DNA of 57,512 nt, from NCBI GenBank assembly GCA_021781455.1, contig JAJXWV010000052.1:1-57512 (forward strand). The letters run 5' to 3'. This document shows positions 1 through 7,622 of the stretch, one piece after another (positions within the stretch are counted from its first letter, which is position 1; every line of letters begins with the position of its first letter). The position numbers and the translations under genes were made by a program. The stretch is from Acidobacteriota bacterium. Its GTDB lineage: Bacteria; Acidobacteriota; Thermoanaerobaculia; Gp7-AA8. Below the pieces are notes generated by a model. The model had not been told where the DNA came from, ran no database searches, and worked only from the letters and a program-made list of their open reading frames with translations.

Positions 1-74
1 GCTCGAACCACCCGGCTCCTGGCTCGGCTCTCCAACTCCTCCCGATCCGACTTCTTGAGTTCCAGCTTCTCCAT
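1..74 (-). CDS. IS630-type transposase, N-terminal fragment at window edge
   Basis: An open frame begins with ATG at 74 and runs off the left edge. The visible peptide (MEKLELKKSDREELESRARS, then RVVRA) is the charged, helical N-terminus seen in IS630-family (DDE, Tc1/mariner-like) transposases, which start with a DREELE/ARSR stretch before the helix-turn-helix. Only about 25 residues are visible, so the catalytic domain cannot be checked. A 9-bp inverted repeat lies just upstream. The family call is from memory of the motif and is moderately sure. Confidence 0.6.
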   Translation of the reverse strand, partial: MEKLELKKSDREELESRARSRVVR

Positions 75-111
75 GCAATTGAGAACAACAGTTTACTGGT
101 CCCAATTGCAT
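73..111. repeat. 9-bp inverted repeat upstream of the transposase
   Basis: ATGCAATTG at 73-81 and CAATTGCAT at 103-111 form a perfect inverted repeat. It overlaps the transposase start and lies about 12 bp from the stop of the next gene. It may belong to the insertion-sequence end; the exact IS boundary is not visible. Confidence 0.5.
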
Positions 112-123
112 CTTTCCACTCCA

Positions 124-1245
124 CTAGTTGATGTCCTGGTTCTGCTCGAGCTTCTTCACGGCGTCTTCCATCGATTTCTTGTTGATGGGATCCGGCGCCT
201 CGTTGGCGGCGAGCTTGGCGTACTTGAGGGCCTGCTTGTAGTCGCCAGTCGCTGAGTAGCCGCGGGCCAGCCCGACGTTGACCGGCCACTCGTTGGGATG
301 CTTCTTCGCGTTCATCTGCCAGATGCGCAGCGCTTCCTGTTTCTGGCCCTTCGCGAGCAGGGTGCGCGCGTACTGATGGAGATCGAGCGGGCCAGCCACA
401 CTGATTGCCTTGTCGCGGGTCAGTTTCGCCTCGGCGACTTTGCCGGTCGCTTCCTGTGCGTCAGCGAGGGCGCTGAGCGTCGTGAAGTTTTCCTGTCCGA
501 CAAAAACCCGGTTCACCGCGGCCTGAGCCCATTCCAGCGCATCCTCGTTGTGCTTGTTCTGGAGCGCGTACTGCGAAGCCTGCACCAGGTTCTGCCACAT
601 GAATCCGGGCTCAGCACGCATCTCGTTCCGAAGGGCCGTCATGAAAACCGCGTCGCTGTCGGGAACGGCGATGCGGATCGGGATCTGCAGCTCCTCCCAG
701 CGCAGCGCGAGGGTGGCCTGGTCCTTCGTCGAATCGGTGAAGTCGTAGGAGAGCGCCTCCTGGTAATCCGCTTTCGACGGCTTGACCTTCACGCGCAGCG
801 CGTCGTCGGCGGGGTCGTAGAAGAAGCTGCCCCAGGCGGTGGAGTTCCTCGAGAAGATGACCGTCCACTCGTTCGGGCCGGGAATCATCGACAGGCCATA
901 GGAGCCAGCGGCCAGCTTCTGCCCTTCGACGTCGATGTCATGGGAGGTGGTGAAGACCGTGTTCTCGTTCGCGCCGGCGCGCCACGGACATTCCTTGCAC
1001 GTGCCGAAGCCGAGGTTCACCATGCCGTAGGGGACCAGCGTGCCCCAGATCTTTCCGCGGCGGTCGGTGCCGTTAGGCGCATGGACGCGAGGGCTGCTGT
1101 AGTCGACCGAGACCTTCACCAGGCCGATCATCCGGGAGACGGATGCAGCCTGGCTGTCGCGGGGCAGGGTCAGCGAGGCGGCATTCGCCGAGACTGCCAC
1201 GAGACCGAAACAGAGCGCCGCCAGGAGCGTGCGGGATCGATTCAT
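124..1245 (-). CDS. Exported DUF2911 protein with C-terminal TPR region
   Basis: The protein is about 373 aa. The start is placed at 1245 because GAGGAGG precedes this ATG and a signal peptide follows (MNRSRTLLAALCFGLVAVSANA). Residues ~25-190 match the DUF2911 pattern: SVDYSSPRV, GKIWGTLVPYG, GANENT, AAGSYGLSMIPG and WTVIFS. The rest is helical with TPR-like repeats (WQMNAKKHPNEWPVNVGLARGY, then a second unit). DUF2911 proteins are exported and of unknown function. The gene ends beside the IS630 fragment, so its 3' end may be recently disturbed, but the frame closes normally. Confidence 0.85.
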   Translation of the reverse strand: MNRSRTLLAALCFGLVAVSANAASLTLPRDSQAASVSRMIGLVKVSVDYSSPRVHAPNGTDRRGKIWGTLVPYGMVNLGFGTCKECPWRAGANENTVFTTSHDIDVEGQKLAAGSYGLSMIPGPNEWTVIFSRNSTAWGSFFYDPADDALRVKVKPSKADYQEALSYDFTDSTKDQATLALRWEELQIPIRIAVPDSDAVFMTALRNEMRAEPGFMWQNLVQASQYALQNKHNEDALEWAQAAVNRVFVGQENFTTLSALADAQEATGKVAEAKLTRDKAISVAGPLDLHQYARTLLAKGQKQEALRIWQMNAKKHPNEWPVNVGLARGYSATGDYKQALKYAKLAANEAPDPINKKSMEDAVKKLEQNQDIN

Positions 1246-1348
1246 AGGTCCTCCTCTTCGATGTCCGTGGATCATACGAGCGGCCCTGTTGCGGGGTCGT
1301 CAGCGATCGGAAAACAAGCGGAAAGCCTCCGTCACTCTGACGGGGGAG

Positions 1349-1378
1349 AAGAAAACGGCCGCGCAATCGCGCGGCCGT
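1349..1378 (-). terminator. Rho-independent terminator after pckA
   Basis: On the minus strand ACGGCCGCGC and GCGCGGCCGT pair perfectly over 10 bp with a GATT loop, followed by TTTTCTT. It lies 25 bp past the pckA stop and upstream of the DUF2911 gene, so the two genes are probably separate units. Confidence 0.9.
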
Positions 1379-1402
1379 CTGATCGATGAAAGAAGAAACG
1401 AG

Positions 1403-3076
1403 CTACACGGTCACAGGTTCCGGCACTCCCGACTCCAGGCGCTTCGGCCCGGCCTTCACCACATCGGCCGGACAGCCGGACGCCAGGATCTTGAAGTTTT
1501 CGATGTACCGCGCCGCCAGGGCGTCGTATTTCCTGAAGTACTCCTCGCGACTGCCCCAGGTGTTCGCCGGATCGAGGATCTCGGAAGGGACGCCTTCGCA
1601 TTGCATCGGCACGTCGAAGCCGAAGATCGGGTCCTTGCGGTAGGGCACGCTGTTCAGATCGCCGGAGAGCGCGGCGTTGAGCAGCGCGCGGGTGTGGCGG
1701 ATGCTGATCCGCTTTCCGACGCCGAACGGGCCGCCGGTCCAGCCGGTGTTGACGAGCCAGCACTGCGCTCCGTGCTGGAGCATCTTCCGGCGCAGCAGAT
1801 CGGCGTAGACGTAGGGATGATGGACCATGAACGGGCCGCCGAAGCAGGCGCTGAAGGTGATTTCCGGCTCGATGCCGAGGCCGATCTCGGTCCCGGCGAT
1901 CTTCGAGGTATAGCCGGAGACGAAGTGGTAGATGGCCTGCTCGGGTGAGAGCCGCGAGATCGGCGGCATGACGCCGGTGGCGTCGCAGGTCAGGAAGATC
2001 ACGTTCTTCGGATGCCCGGCGCGTTTCGCCGGCATGGCGTTGGCGATGAAGTCGAGCGGGTAGGCGCCGCGCGTGTTCTCGGTCATCCGCTCGTCGTTGA
2101 GGTCGAGGATGCGCGTGACCGGATCGTAGACGACGTTCTCCAGGATCGTCCCGAATCGGCGTGTGGTGGCGTAGATCTCGGGCTCGGCGTCCGGCGAGAG
2201 GCGGATCATCTTCGCGTAGCAGCCGTCCTCGATGTTGAAGACTCCATTGTTGCCCCAGCCGTGCTCGTCGTCGCCGATGAGGTGTCGTTTCGGGTCCGCC
2301 GACAACGTCGTCTTTCCTGTTCCCGACAGACCGAAGAAGATGGCCACGTCGCCGGTATTTCCGACGTTCGCCGAGCAGTGCATCGACAGCACGCCGTCGG
2401 TTGGCAGCAGGTAATTGAGGACCGTGAAGACCGTCTTCTTGATCTCGCCCGCGTAGCCGGTGCCGCCGATGATGGCCAGCTTCTGCCGGAAGTTCAGGAC
2501 GATGAACGTGTCGCTGCGCGTCCCGTCCACCATCGGGTCCGCTTTGAATCCCGGTACGGCGACGACGGTGAAATCAGGGACATGCTTCCGCGCCTGGTCG
2601 ATGGTTGTGTTCTTGATGAACATCGTCCGCGCGAAGAGGCTGTGCCACGCCTTCTGTGTAATGACGCGGACGCTGATGCGATGCGCAGGATCGGCTCCGG
2701 CGTGTACGTCCTGCACGAACAGGTCGCGCCCCTGCACGTATCCCGCGAGCCGCGAGTGCAGCTGGCTGAAGCTCAGCGGGTTGAAGGGCCGGTTGTACTG
2801 ACCCCACCAGACGTTCTCTTCGGTCGACGGCTCGCGCACGACGAATTTGTCCGAGGCCGCGCGGGCGGTGTGCTTGCCGGTGTCGACGATGAACGGACCC
2901 TCATGCGCCATCTGCCCTTCCGACCGGAAGATCGCTTCTTCGTAAAGCGCCGGAGCGGGGAGGTTCCAGTAGATGCGCCGGAGCTGCGTGAGCCCGTGAT
3001 TCTCGAGCCCATACAGGCTGGCCAGCGCGGTGGCCTGTTTGACGGCGGGCGACTGGACGTCGAGATAGATGTTCAT
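1403..3076 (-). CDS. pckA: Phosphoenolpyruvate carboxykinase (ATP)
   Basis: Converts oxaloacetate plus ATP to PEP, CO2 and ADP, the first committed step of gluconeogenesis. At 557 aa it is close to the usual ~530-540 aa. The P-loop GLSGTGKT lies at residues 249-256, the metal-binding pair D269-D270 sits in GDDEHGW, and VDTGKHTARA and RSDTFIVLNF are also typical of the ATP-dependent family. The start ATG overlaps the stop of the upstream aminotransferase (ATGA), implying translational coupling. A strong terminator follows. Confidence 0.97.
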   Translation of the reverse strand: MNIYLDVQSPAVKQATALASLYGLENHGLTQLRRIYWNLPAPALYEEAIFRSEGQMAHEGPFIVDTGKHTARAASDKFVVREPSTEENVWWGQYNRPFNPLSFSQLHSRLAGYVQGRDLFVQDVHAGADPAHRISVRVITQKAWHSLFARTMFIKNTTIDQARKHVPDFTVVAVPGFKADPMVDGTRSDTFIVLNFRQKLAIIGGTGYAGEIKKTVFTVLNYLLPTDGVLSMHCSANVGNTGDVAIFFGLSGTGKTTLSADPKRHLIGDDEHGWGNNGVFNIEDGCYAKMIRLSPDAEPEIYATTRRFGTILENVVYDPVTRILDLNDERMTENTRGAYPLDFIANAMPAKRAGHPKNVIFLTCDATGVMPPISRLSPEQAIYHFVSGYTSKIAGTEIGLGIEPEITFSACFGGPFMVHHPYVYADLLRRKMLQHGAQCWLVNTGWTGGPFGVGKRISIRHTRALLNAALSGDLNSVPYRKDPIFGFDVPMQCEGVPSEILDPANTWGSREEYFRKYDALAARYIENFKILASGCPADVVKAGPKRLESGVPEPVTV

Positions 3077-4290
3077 TGCCAGTCCCTCACGAGCTTGCGG
3101 TCGCCGAGGAACAACTCATTCGGTGCGGCCGGATCGAGCGCCCACTTGATCCGCTCGACGCCGTCCATGATGTCTTTGATCGTGCCGCAGAAGCTGATGC
3201 GCAGGCGGCCTTCCATTCCGAACTCTTTCCCCGGCACGACCACGACCCGCACGCGATCGAGCAGGAACTCGGCGAGCTTCTGCGAGTCGTAGCTGTAGGA
3301 GCTGAAATCGGGGAAGCAGTAGAAGGTGCCGCTCGGCCTGGTCACGTGAATGCCGGGAATCGTGCGCAGCCGGTCGACGAGCACGTTGCGGTTGTTCTCC
3401 AGGGTCAGCCGCAGCGATTCGACGGCGTTCTGCACGCCCGAGAGCGCCCCGATGGCCGCCCACTGCGAGACCGTCACCGGTCCCGAGGTCTGATGCGACT
3501 GGATGTTGGCCATCGCTTCGGCGACTTCGCGGTTGGCGATGGCCCAGCCGATGCGGAAGCCCGTCATCGCGTACATCTTCGACACGCCCTGCACCACGAC
3601 GAGCTTCGACGACTCGCCGAGGTCGCGGGCGAACTGGTACGGATTCGCGACGGTTACTCCGTCGAAGACCAGCCGGTTGTAGAGGTCGTCCATCACCAGC
3701 CAGAGGTTGTGCCGCTCGCACATCTCGACCATGCCGGCGATGAACTCGCGCGAGTAGACGACGCCGCTGGGGTTGTTCGGGCTGTTGAGGATCACGGCCT
3801 TTGTGTACTGGCCGATCTTCTCTTCCATCTCCTTCAGCGTCGGCTGGAAGGTTCCGTCCTCGGGCACGACCACGACCGGAATGCCGCCGGCCAGCTTCAC
3901 CATCTCCGGGTAGCTGACCCAGTACGGCGCCGGGAAGATCACCTCGTCCTTCGGCTCGAGCACCGCGTAGAGCAGGTTCATGATGGCCTGCTTCGCACCG
4001 CTCGAGATCAGCACGTTCTCCGGTGCCACTTTCCTGTCGTAGTACTCCTCGGTATACCGGATGACGGCTTTCTTCATGGCCGGCAGACCGTCGGCCGGCG
4101 CGTAACGGATCTCGCCGGTGTTGAGCTGGGTGGCGCAGTTGAGGACAGCATCGAGTGGCGCCTTGCTCTTTGGCTCGCCGCCACCGAGGTGGATGACTGG
4201 CTCGCCTTTTTCGCGGAGCTTCGCCGCCGTTTCGTTGAGCTTCAACGTCGGCGAGGCTTTGATCGATCGAGCGAGTTGACTGATGCTCAT
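3073..4290 (-). CDS. Class I PLP aminotransferase, aspartate aminotransferase type
   Basis: A 405-aa fold-type I aminotransferase of the aspartate aminotransferase Ib group. The PLP lysine is K238 in SKMYAMTGFRIGWA; NSPNNPSG (~169-176) and the substrate-binding RISFCG near the end are present. The start at 4290 has GGAGAGG six bases upstream and the N-terminus SQLARSIKASPTLKLNETA fits the family; the longer frame runs into repeat DNA. It overlaps pckA by 4 nt, so the operon would turn aspartate into oxaloacetate and then PEP. Aspartate as the substrate is inferred from family and context. Confidence 0.93.
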   Translation of the reverse strand: MSISQLARSIKASPTLKLNETAAKLREKGEPVIHLGGGEPKSKAPLDAVLNCATQLNTGEIRYAPADGLPAMKKAVIRYTEEYYDRKVAPENVLISSGAKQAIMNLLYAVLEPKDEVIFPAPYWVSYPEMVKLAGGIPVVVVPEDGTFQPTLKEMEEKIGQYTKAVILNSPNNPSGVVYSREFIAGMVEMCERHNLWLVMDDLYNRLVFDGVTVANPYQFARDLGESSKLVVVQGVSKMYAMTGFRIGWAIANREVAEAMANIQSHQTSGPVTVSQWAAIGALSGVQNAVESLRLTLENNRNVLVDRLRTIPGIHVTRPSGTFYCFPDFSSYSYDSQKLAEFLLDRVRVVVVPGKEFGMEGRLRISFCGTIKDIMDGVERIKWALDPAAPNELFLGDRKLVRDWQ

Positions 4291-4393
4291 GGCCTCTCCT
4301 TCTGAGTGTTTGCAACATCGTGGTCCGCGGAGAGGAGGATGAGCCATGTTGTTGCTCACACGTCGTTGGTAATCAGAGGCAGAGGGGGCTTCG

Positions 4394-4446
4394 TGTAGGA
4401 CAGGCTTTCCAGCCTGTCCCGGCCGGTGTAGGACAGGCTCTCCGGC
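4394..4446. repeat. Small palindromes, GGACAGGCT..AGCCTGTCC type
   Basis: The unit GGACAGGCTTTCCAGCCTGTCC is palindromic and a second, partial unit follows directly. A relative (GGCAGGCTTTCCAGCCTGCC) occurs near 22118-22140 and a G/C-swapped cousin at 17394-17436. These are part of the non-coding 4291-4803 stretch, which holds no gene. Confidence 0.7.
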
Positions 4447-4480
4447 GAAGAGGCACAGAGCTCTCTGTATTACTAAACTC

Positions 4481-4748
4481 CAAATTCTTCGCGCCGCGAA
4501 GAGATTCTGTCGGGCGCTCCGCGCCCTCAACACTGATGGAACAACGCGAGTTCGGCGGCCTGACGGCCGCCGCTAAATTGTTTCGGCGGCTACGCCGCCT
4601 GTTCTTGCCATGACCGAAGAGTCGGCCACGGTCAAAGCCGGCGAAGCCGGCGACATCCTTTAGCGGCGGCCGTCAGGCCGCCGAACCGGGACCGTATTAA
4701 ATGATTGAGGGCGCGTAGCGTCCGACAGCATTTCGGTTGCGGGCGAGC
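4481..4748. repeat. Long modular repeat, copy 1
   Basis: This 268-bp block recurs almost unchanged, in reverse complement, at 11742-12010. It is built of nested palindromes: GGCGGCCTGACGGCCGCC, CGGCGGCTACGCCGCC and GCCGGCGAAGCCGGC, with GTCGGGCGCTCCGCGCCC at one end and GGGCGCGTAGCGTCCGAC at the other. There is no open frame of note. The rest of 4291-4803 is smaller palindromes plus a CTCTGTGCCTCTGTGGTGA element near 4770-4790. Confidence 0.9.
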
Positions 4749-4803
4749 CTCGCGAGCCTGCTCTGTGAACTCTGTGCCTCTGTGGTGAAAGGCGGTGGGG
4801 GGA

Positions 4804-7407
4804 CTACATCGTGCCGAGAGCCTTGTCGAAGGAGGCCTGCTGGGCGTTGCGGAAGGCGATGCAGGTGTCGATGGCCTCGAGCGTCCGGGTGGCGGTGCGC
4901 TGACCGCCGCGCATCGGATGCGTGGACAGGAACGATTCCACGTCTTTCCTCGATTCAGGATCGCAGAACGACGAGGTGGCCCCGGCGACGCGGCCGATCG
5001 CGCCAGGCGCCGTCTTCTCGAGCGCGCTCCAGCGCTGCTTGGCTTCGGCCCAGGCGGCGGGCCGGGTCGACGGATCGGAAAGCCCTGCGGCCGCGACGAC
5101 CGGCAGATCCTGCAGGCGCACTTTGTCACTGTAGATGTAGGCGAGCGCCCGCTGCTGTGCCTTTGGATCGCGGAACAACGGAAGCAGGTTGCGATAGCGG
5201 AGCGCGAGCTCGGGCGTCGGCGCGTTGGCCAGGTGCTCGAGAACGCTGTTGAGGAAAGCCTCGTCACCGTACGTCGCCGAGAGGCGGAGTGCCCGGTCGG
5301 CGATCACGGCATCGACAGACGAGGGATCGCGCATGGACTCGACGGCGATCTTCTTCGCGCCGGCGATCACCTGAGCATCGCCGGCGTAGCCGAGGGCCCA
5401 GAGAACCGAGGCACGGGCGATGCGCTGCTCGGAGCTCTCGGCGGCCGGCGCGTCCCAGCTGAAGGGTGCGTATCCGCGAAGCGCCTCGTGAACGAACTTC
5501 TGCCACGCCGCGCGATTACCGTCGTTGACGAGCCGCTGCTGAAGGTAGACGAGGTTGTCGGCGATGGTGGTGACGAGCGGCCGCTCGGCGGGGCGCGGCA
5601 TGGAGCGAAGGAGCCGCAGATATTCGGCAACGTCGAGGTGCGCCGTGCGGACGAGCAGCCACTCGTTTCCGTTGAAAGAGATCCGGTCCTGCGAAACGAG
5701 ATCGCCCAGACGCACACGGATCGCCTCTCGCTCGGCGGGCGAGTAGTCGACCGCGAAATAGCCGGAACCGATCCGGCTGAGGAACAGCGCCTGGCTCGGC
5801 GCGACGGTGTAAGTCAGGGTCTCTGGGCTTTTCGTGACGATGCGACAGGGCGCCTGAGCGATCTCTTTCAGACCGACGATGTCGGCGCAGATGGGAATCG
5901 TCCAGACCTGGGCGGCCGGAGCCGTCTGGTTGGTCGGCAGCAGGCGCTCCTGAGAGATCGTCACCTGCCTGGTGTTGCCTGACGACGTATCGGAAACGTG
6001 CAGCAGTGGAACACCGGTGAGGTCGATGAACGACGCCAGCACCACGTCGGTCGGCTGGTTCGTCGATGCCTTCATCGTTGCCCAGAAATCCTCGGCCGCC
6101 GCATTGCTCCATGAGTACTTCTTCAGATAGGTGCGGATGGCGTCGCGGAACTGGTCGGGACCGATCCACTGCTCGACCATGCGCAGCACCGAAGCGGTCT
6201 TGCCGTAGATGATGCCCGCATTGCCGAACCCGCTCTCACCGGATGACGGCGTCCGGATCGGCTGCGTCGACAGCGTTGAGTCGATGGACAGCGCTTCGTC
6301 GGTGGCCACCGGCTTGTCGAGATCCTCGCGCCACTCCGGCTTCCACGCTTCGATCGGTTTCTCGGACATGAACGTGGCGAAGCCTTCGTTGAGCCAGATG
6401 TCGTTCCACCACTTCATGGTCACGAGGTCGCCGAACCACTGGTGCGCGATCTCGTGGGCCACGACTTCGGCGACGCGCTTCTGCTGGAGCACGGATGCGG
6501 TCTTGGGATCCGACAGCAGGTCGGTCTCGCGGAAGGTGATCGCACCGGCGTTCTCCATCGCCCCGGCCGCGAAGTCGGGGATGCCGATCAGGTCGAGCTT
6601 TCCGAACGGATACGGAATCCCGTAGTACTGCTCGAAGAACGACACGGAGGCCTGCGCGGCCTGGAGAGCGAAGCCGCCGAGCTGCTGCAGCCCCGGTGTG
6701 GAGCAGACACGGATCGGGACGTTGCCGGCCGCGCCGCTGATGCACTGGAAGTCGCCGACCAGCATGGCCACGAGGTACGTCGACATCCTTTTCGAAGTCG
6801 CGAATTTGATGGCGTGCTTGCCGTTGGCTTCCGGCGTATCGGAGACGATCGCACCGTTCGAAATGGCCGTGTCGCCGTTGTCGACGACGAGAGTGATGTC
6901 GAATGTGGCCTTCATGGCCGGCTCGTCGAAGCAGGGGAAGGCGCGGCGTGCGCTGGTGGACTCGAACTGCGTGACGGCGTATTTCCGCTTGGCGGTCGTG
7001 CTGAGGTAGAGCCCGCGCAGCTGCTTGGTGAGTTTGCCGTTGAAGTCGATGCGGATCGTGGCGGGGCCGGGCGGGAGGGTCTGCCCGAGCTTGAAGGTCA
7101 CGGTCTCGTTTGGGACGTCGGCGGTGACGGTGGGCCGCATGCTCTGACCGCCGCCCGACGACGGTGTCTGAAAGGACCGTTCGACGAAGACGTCGCCGAG
7201 GGTCAGGTCGACCGAGTGCAGCGTGATCGAGTCGACCGGCTCGGTGATGTCGACGTCGATCGTCTCACTGCCGCTGAAGGTCTCATTGGCCAGGTCAGGC
7301 GCGATACGGATCGCGTAATGACTGGGAATCACGGTCTGCGGAAGTCGGGTGGCGGCAAGAAGGGGAGTGGCGAAGAGCGCGATCAGAATGATGGCCAGGC
7401 GTCGCAT
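4804..7407 (-). CDS. Exported M1 family aminopeptidase
   Basis: An 867-aa zinc aminopeptidase that removes N-terminal residues from peptides, probably in the periplasm. A signal peptide is present (MRRLAIILIALFATPLLAA). The exopeptidase motif GAMEN is at 282-286, and the zinc site is H318-E-x-x-H322 with E341 eighteen residues later. The C-terminal half is the helical ERAP-like domain. The start at 7407 gives the signal peptide; the frame upstream lies in repeat-like DNA. No strong ribosome site is visible. It diverges from the M3 peptidase gene at 7623. Confidence 0.95.
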   Translation of the reverse strand: MRRLAIILIALFATPLLAATRLPQTVIPSHYAIRIAPDLANETFSGSETIDVDITEPVDSITLHSVDLTLGDVFVERSFQTPSSGGGQSMRPTVTADVPNETVTFKLGQTLPPGPATIRIDFNGKLTKQLRGLYLSTTAKRKYAVTQFESTSARRAFPCFDEPAMKATFDITLVVDNGDTAISNGAIVSDTPEANGKHAIKFATSKRMSTYLVAMLVGDFQCISGAAGNVPIRVCSTPGLQQLGGFALQAAQASVSFFEQYYGIPYPFGKLDLIGIPDFAAGAMENAGAITFRETDLLSDPKTASVLQQKRVAEVVAHEIAHQWFGDLVTMKWWNDIWLNEGFATFMSEKPIEAWKPEWREDLDKPVATDEALSIDSTLSTQPIRTPSSGESGFGNAGIIYGKTASVLRMVEQWIGPDQFRDAIRTYLKKYSWSNAAAEDFWATMKASTNQPTDVVLASFIDLTGVPLLHVSDTSSGNTRQVTISQERLLPTNQTAPAAQVWTIPICADIVGLKEIAQAPCRIVTKSPETLTYTVAPSQALFLSRIGSGYFAVDYSPAEREAIRVRLGDLVSQDRISFNGNEWLLVRTAHLDVAEYLRLLRSMPRPAERPLVTTIADNLVYLQQRLVNDGNRAAWQKFVHEALRGYAPFSWDAPAAESSEQRIARASVLWALGYAGDAQVIAGAKKIAVESMRDPSSVDAVIADRALRLSATYGDEAFLNSVLEHLANAPTPELALRYRNLLPLFRDPKAQQRALAYIYSDKVRLQDLPVVAAAGLSDPSTRPAAWAEAKQRWSALEKTAPGAIGRVAGATSSFCDPESRKDVESFLSTHPMRGGQRTATRTLEAIDTCIAFRNAQQASFDKALGTM

Positions 7408-7622
7408 GAAGGCGGACAGTAGCAAAGGTTGCTGGTTCTGGAGTAGTGCTCCGGGCTCTTGGCTCTCAGCTCTCAGGCCACCGACCCGGCTTCGCAAGGC
7501 GCCTCCCTTTGTGTCGCCGGTGAGCCACGCGATATGGTTCGCACCGCAGGAACGGCGCGGCCCTTCGTGTCGCCTGCGCAACCGGCCTGATCCACGGGCC
7601 TCAATTCTTGGGAAGGATCACG

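Noticed and set aside
4291-4533. An extended N-terminus for the aminotransferase
   Set aside because: The extra ~80 residues are read from palindromic repeats; the ATG at 4290 has a good ribosome site and matches the family start.
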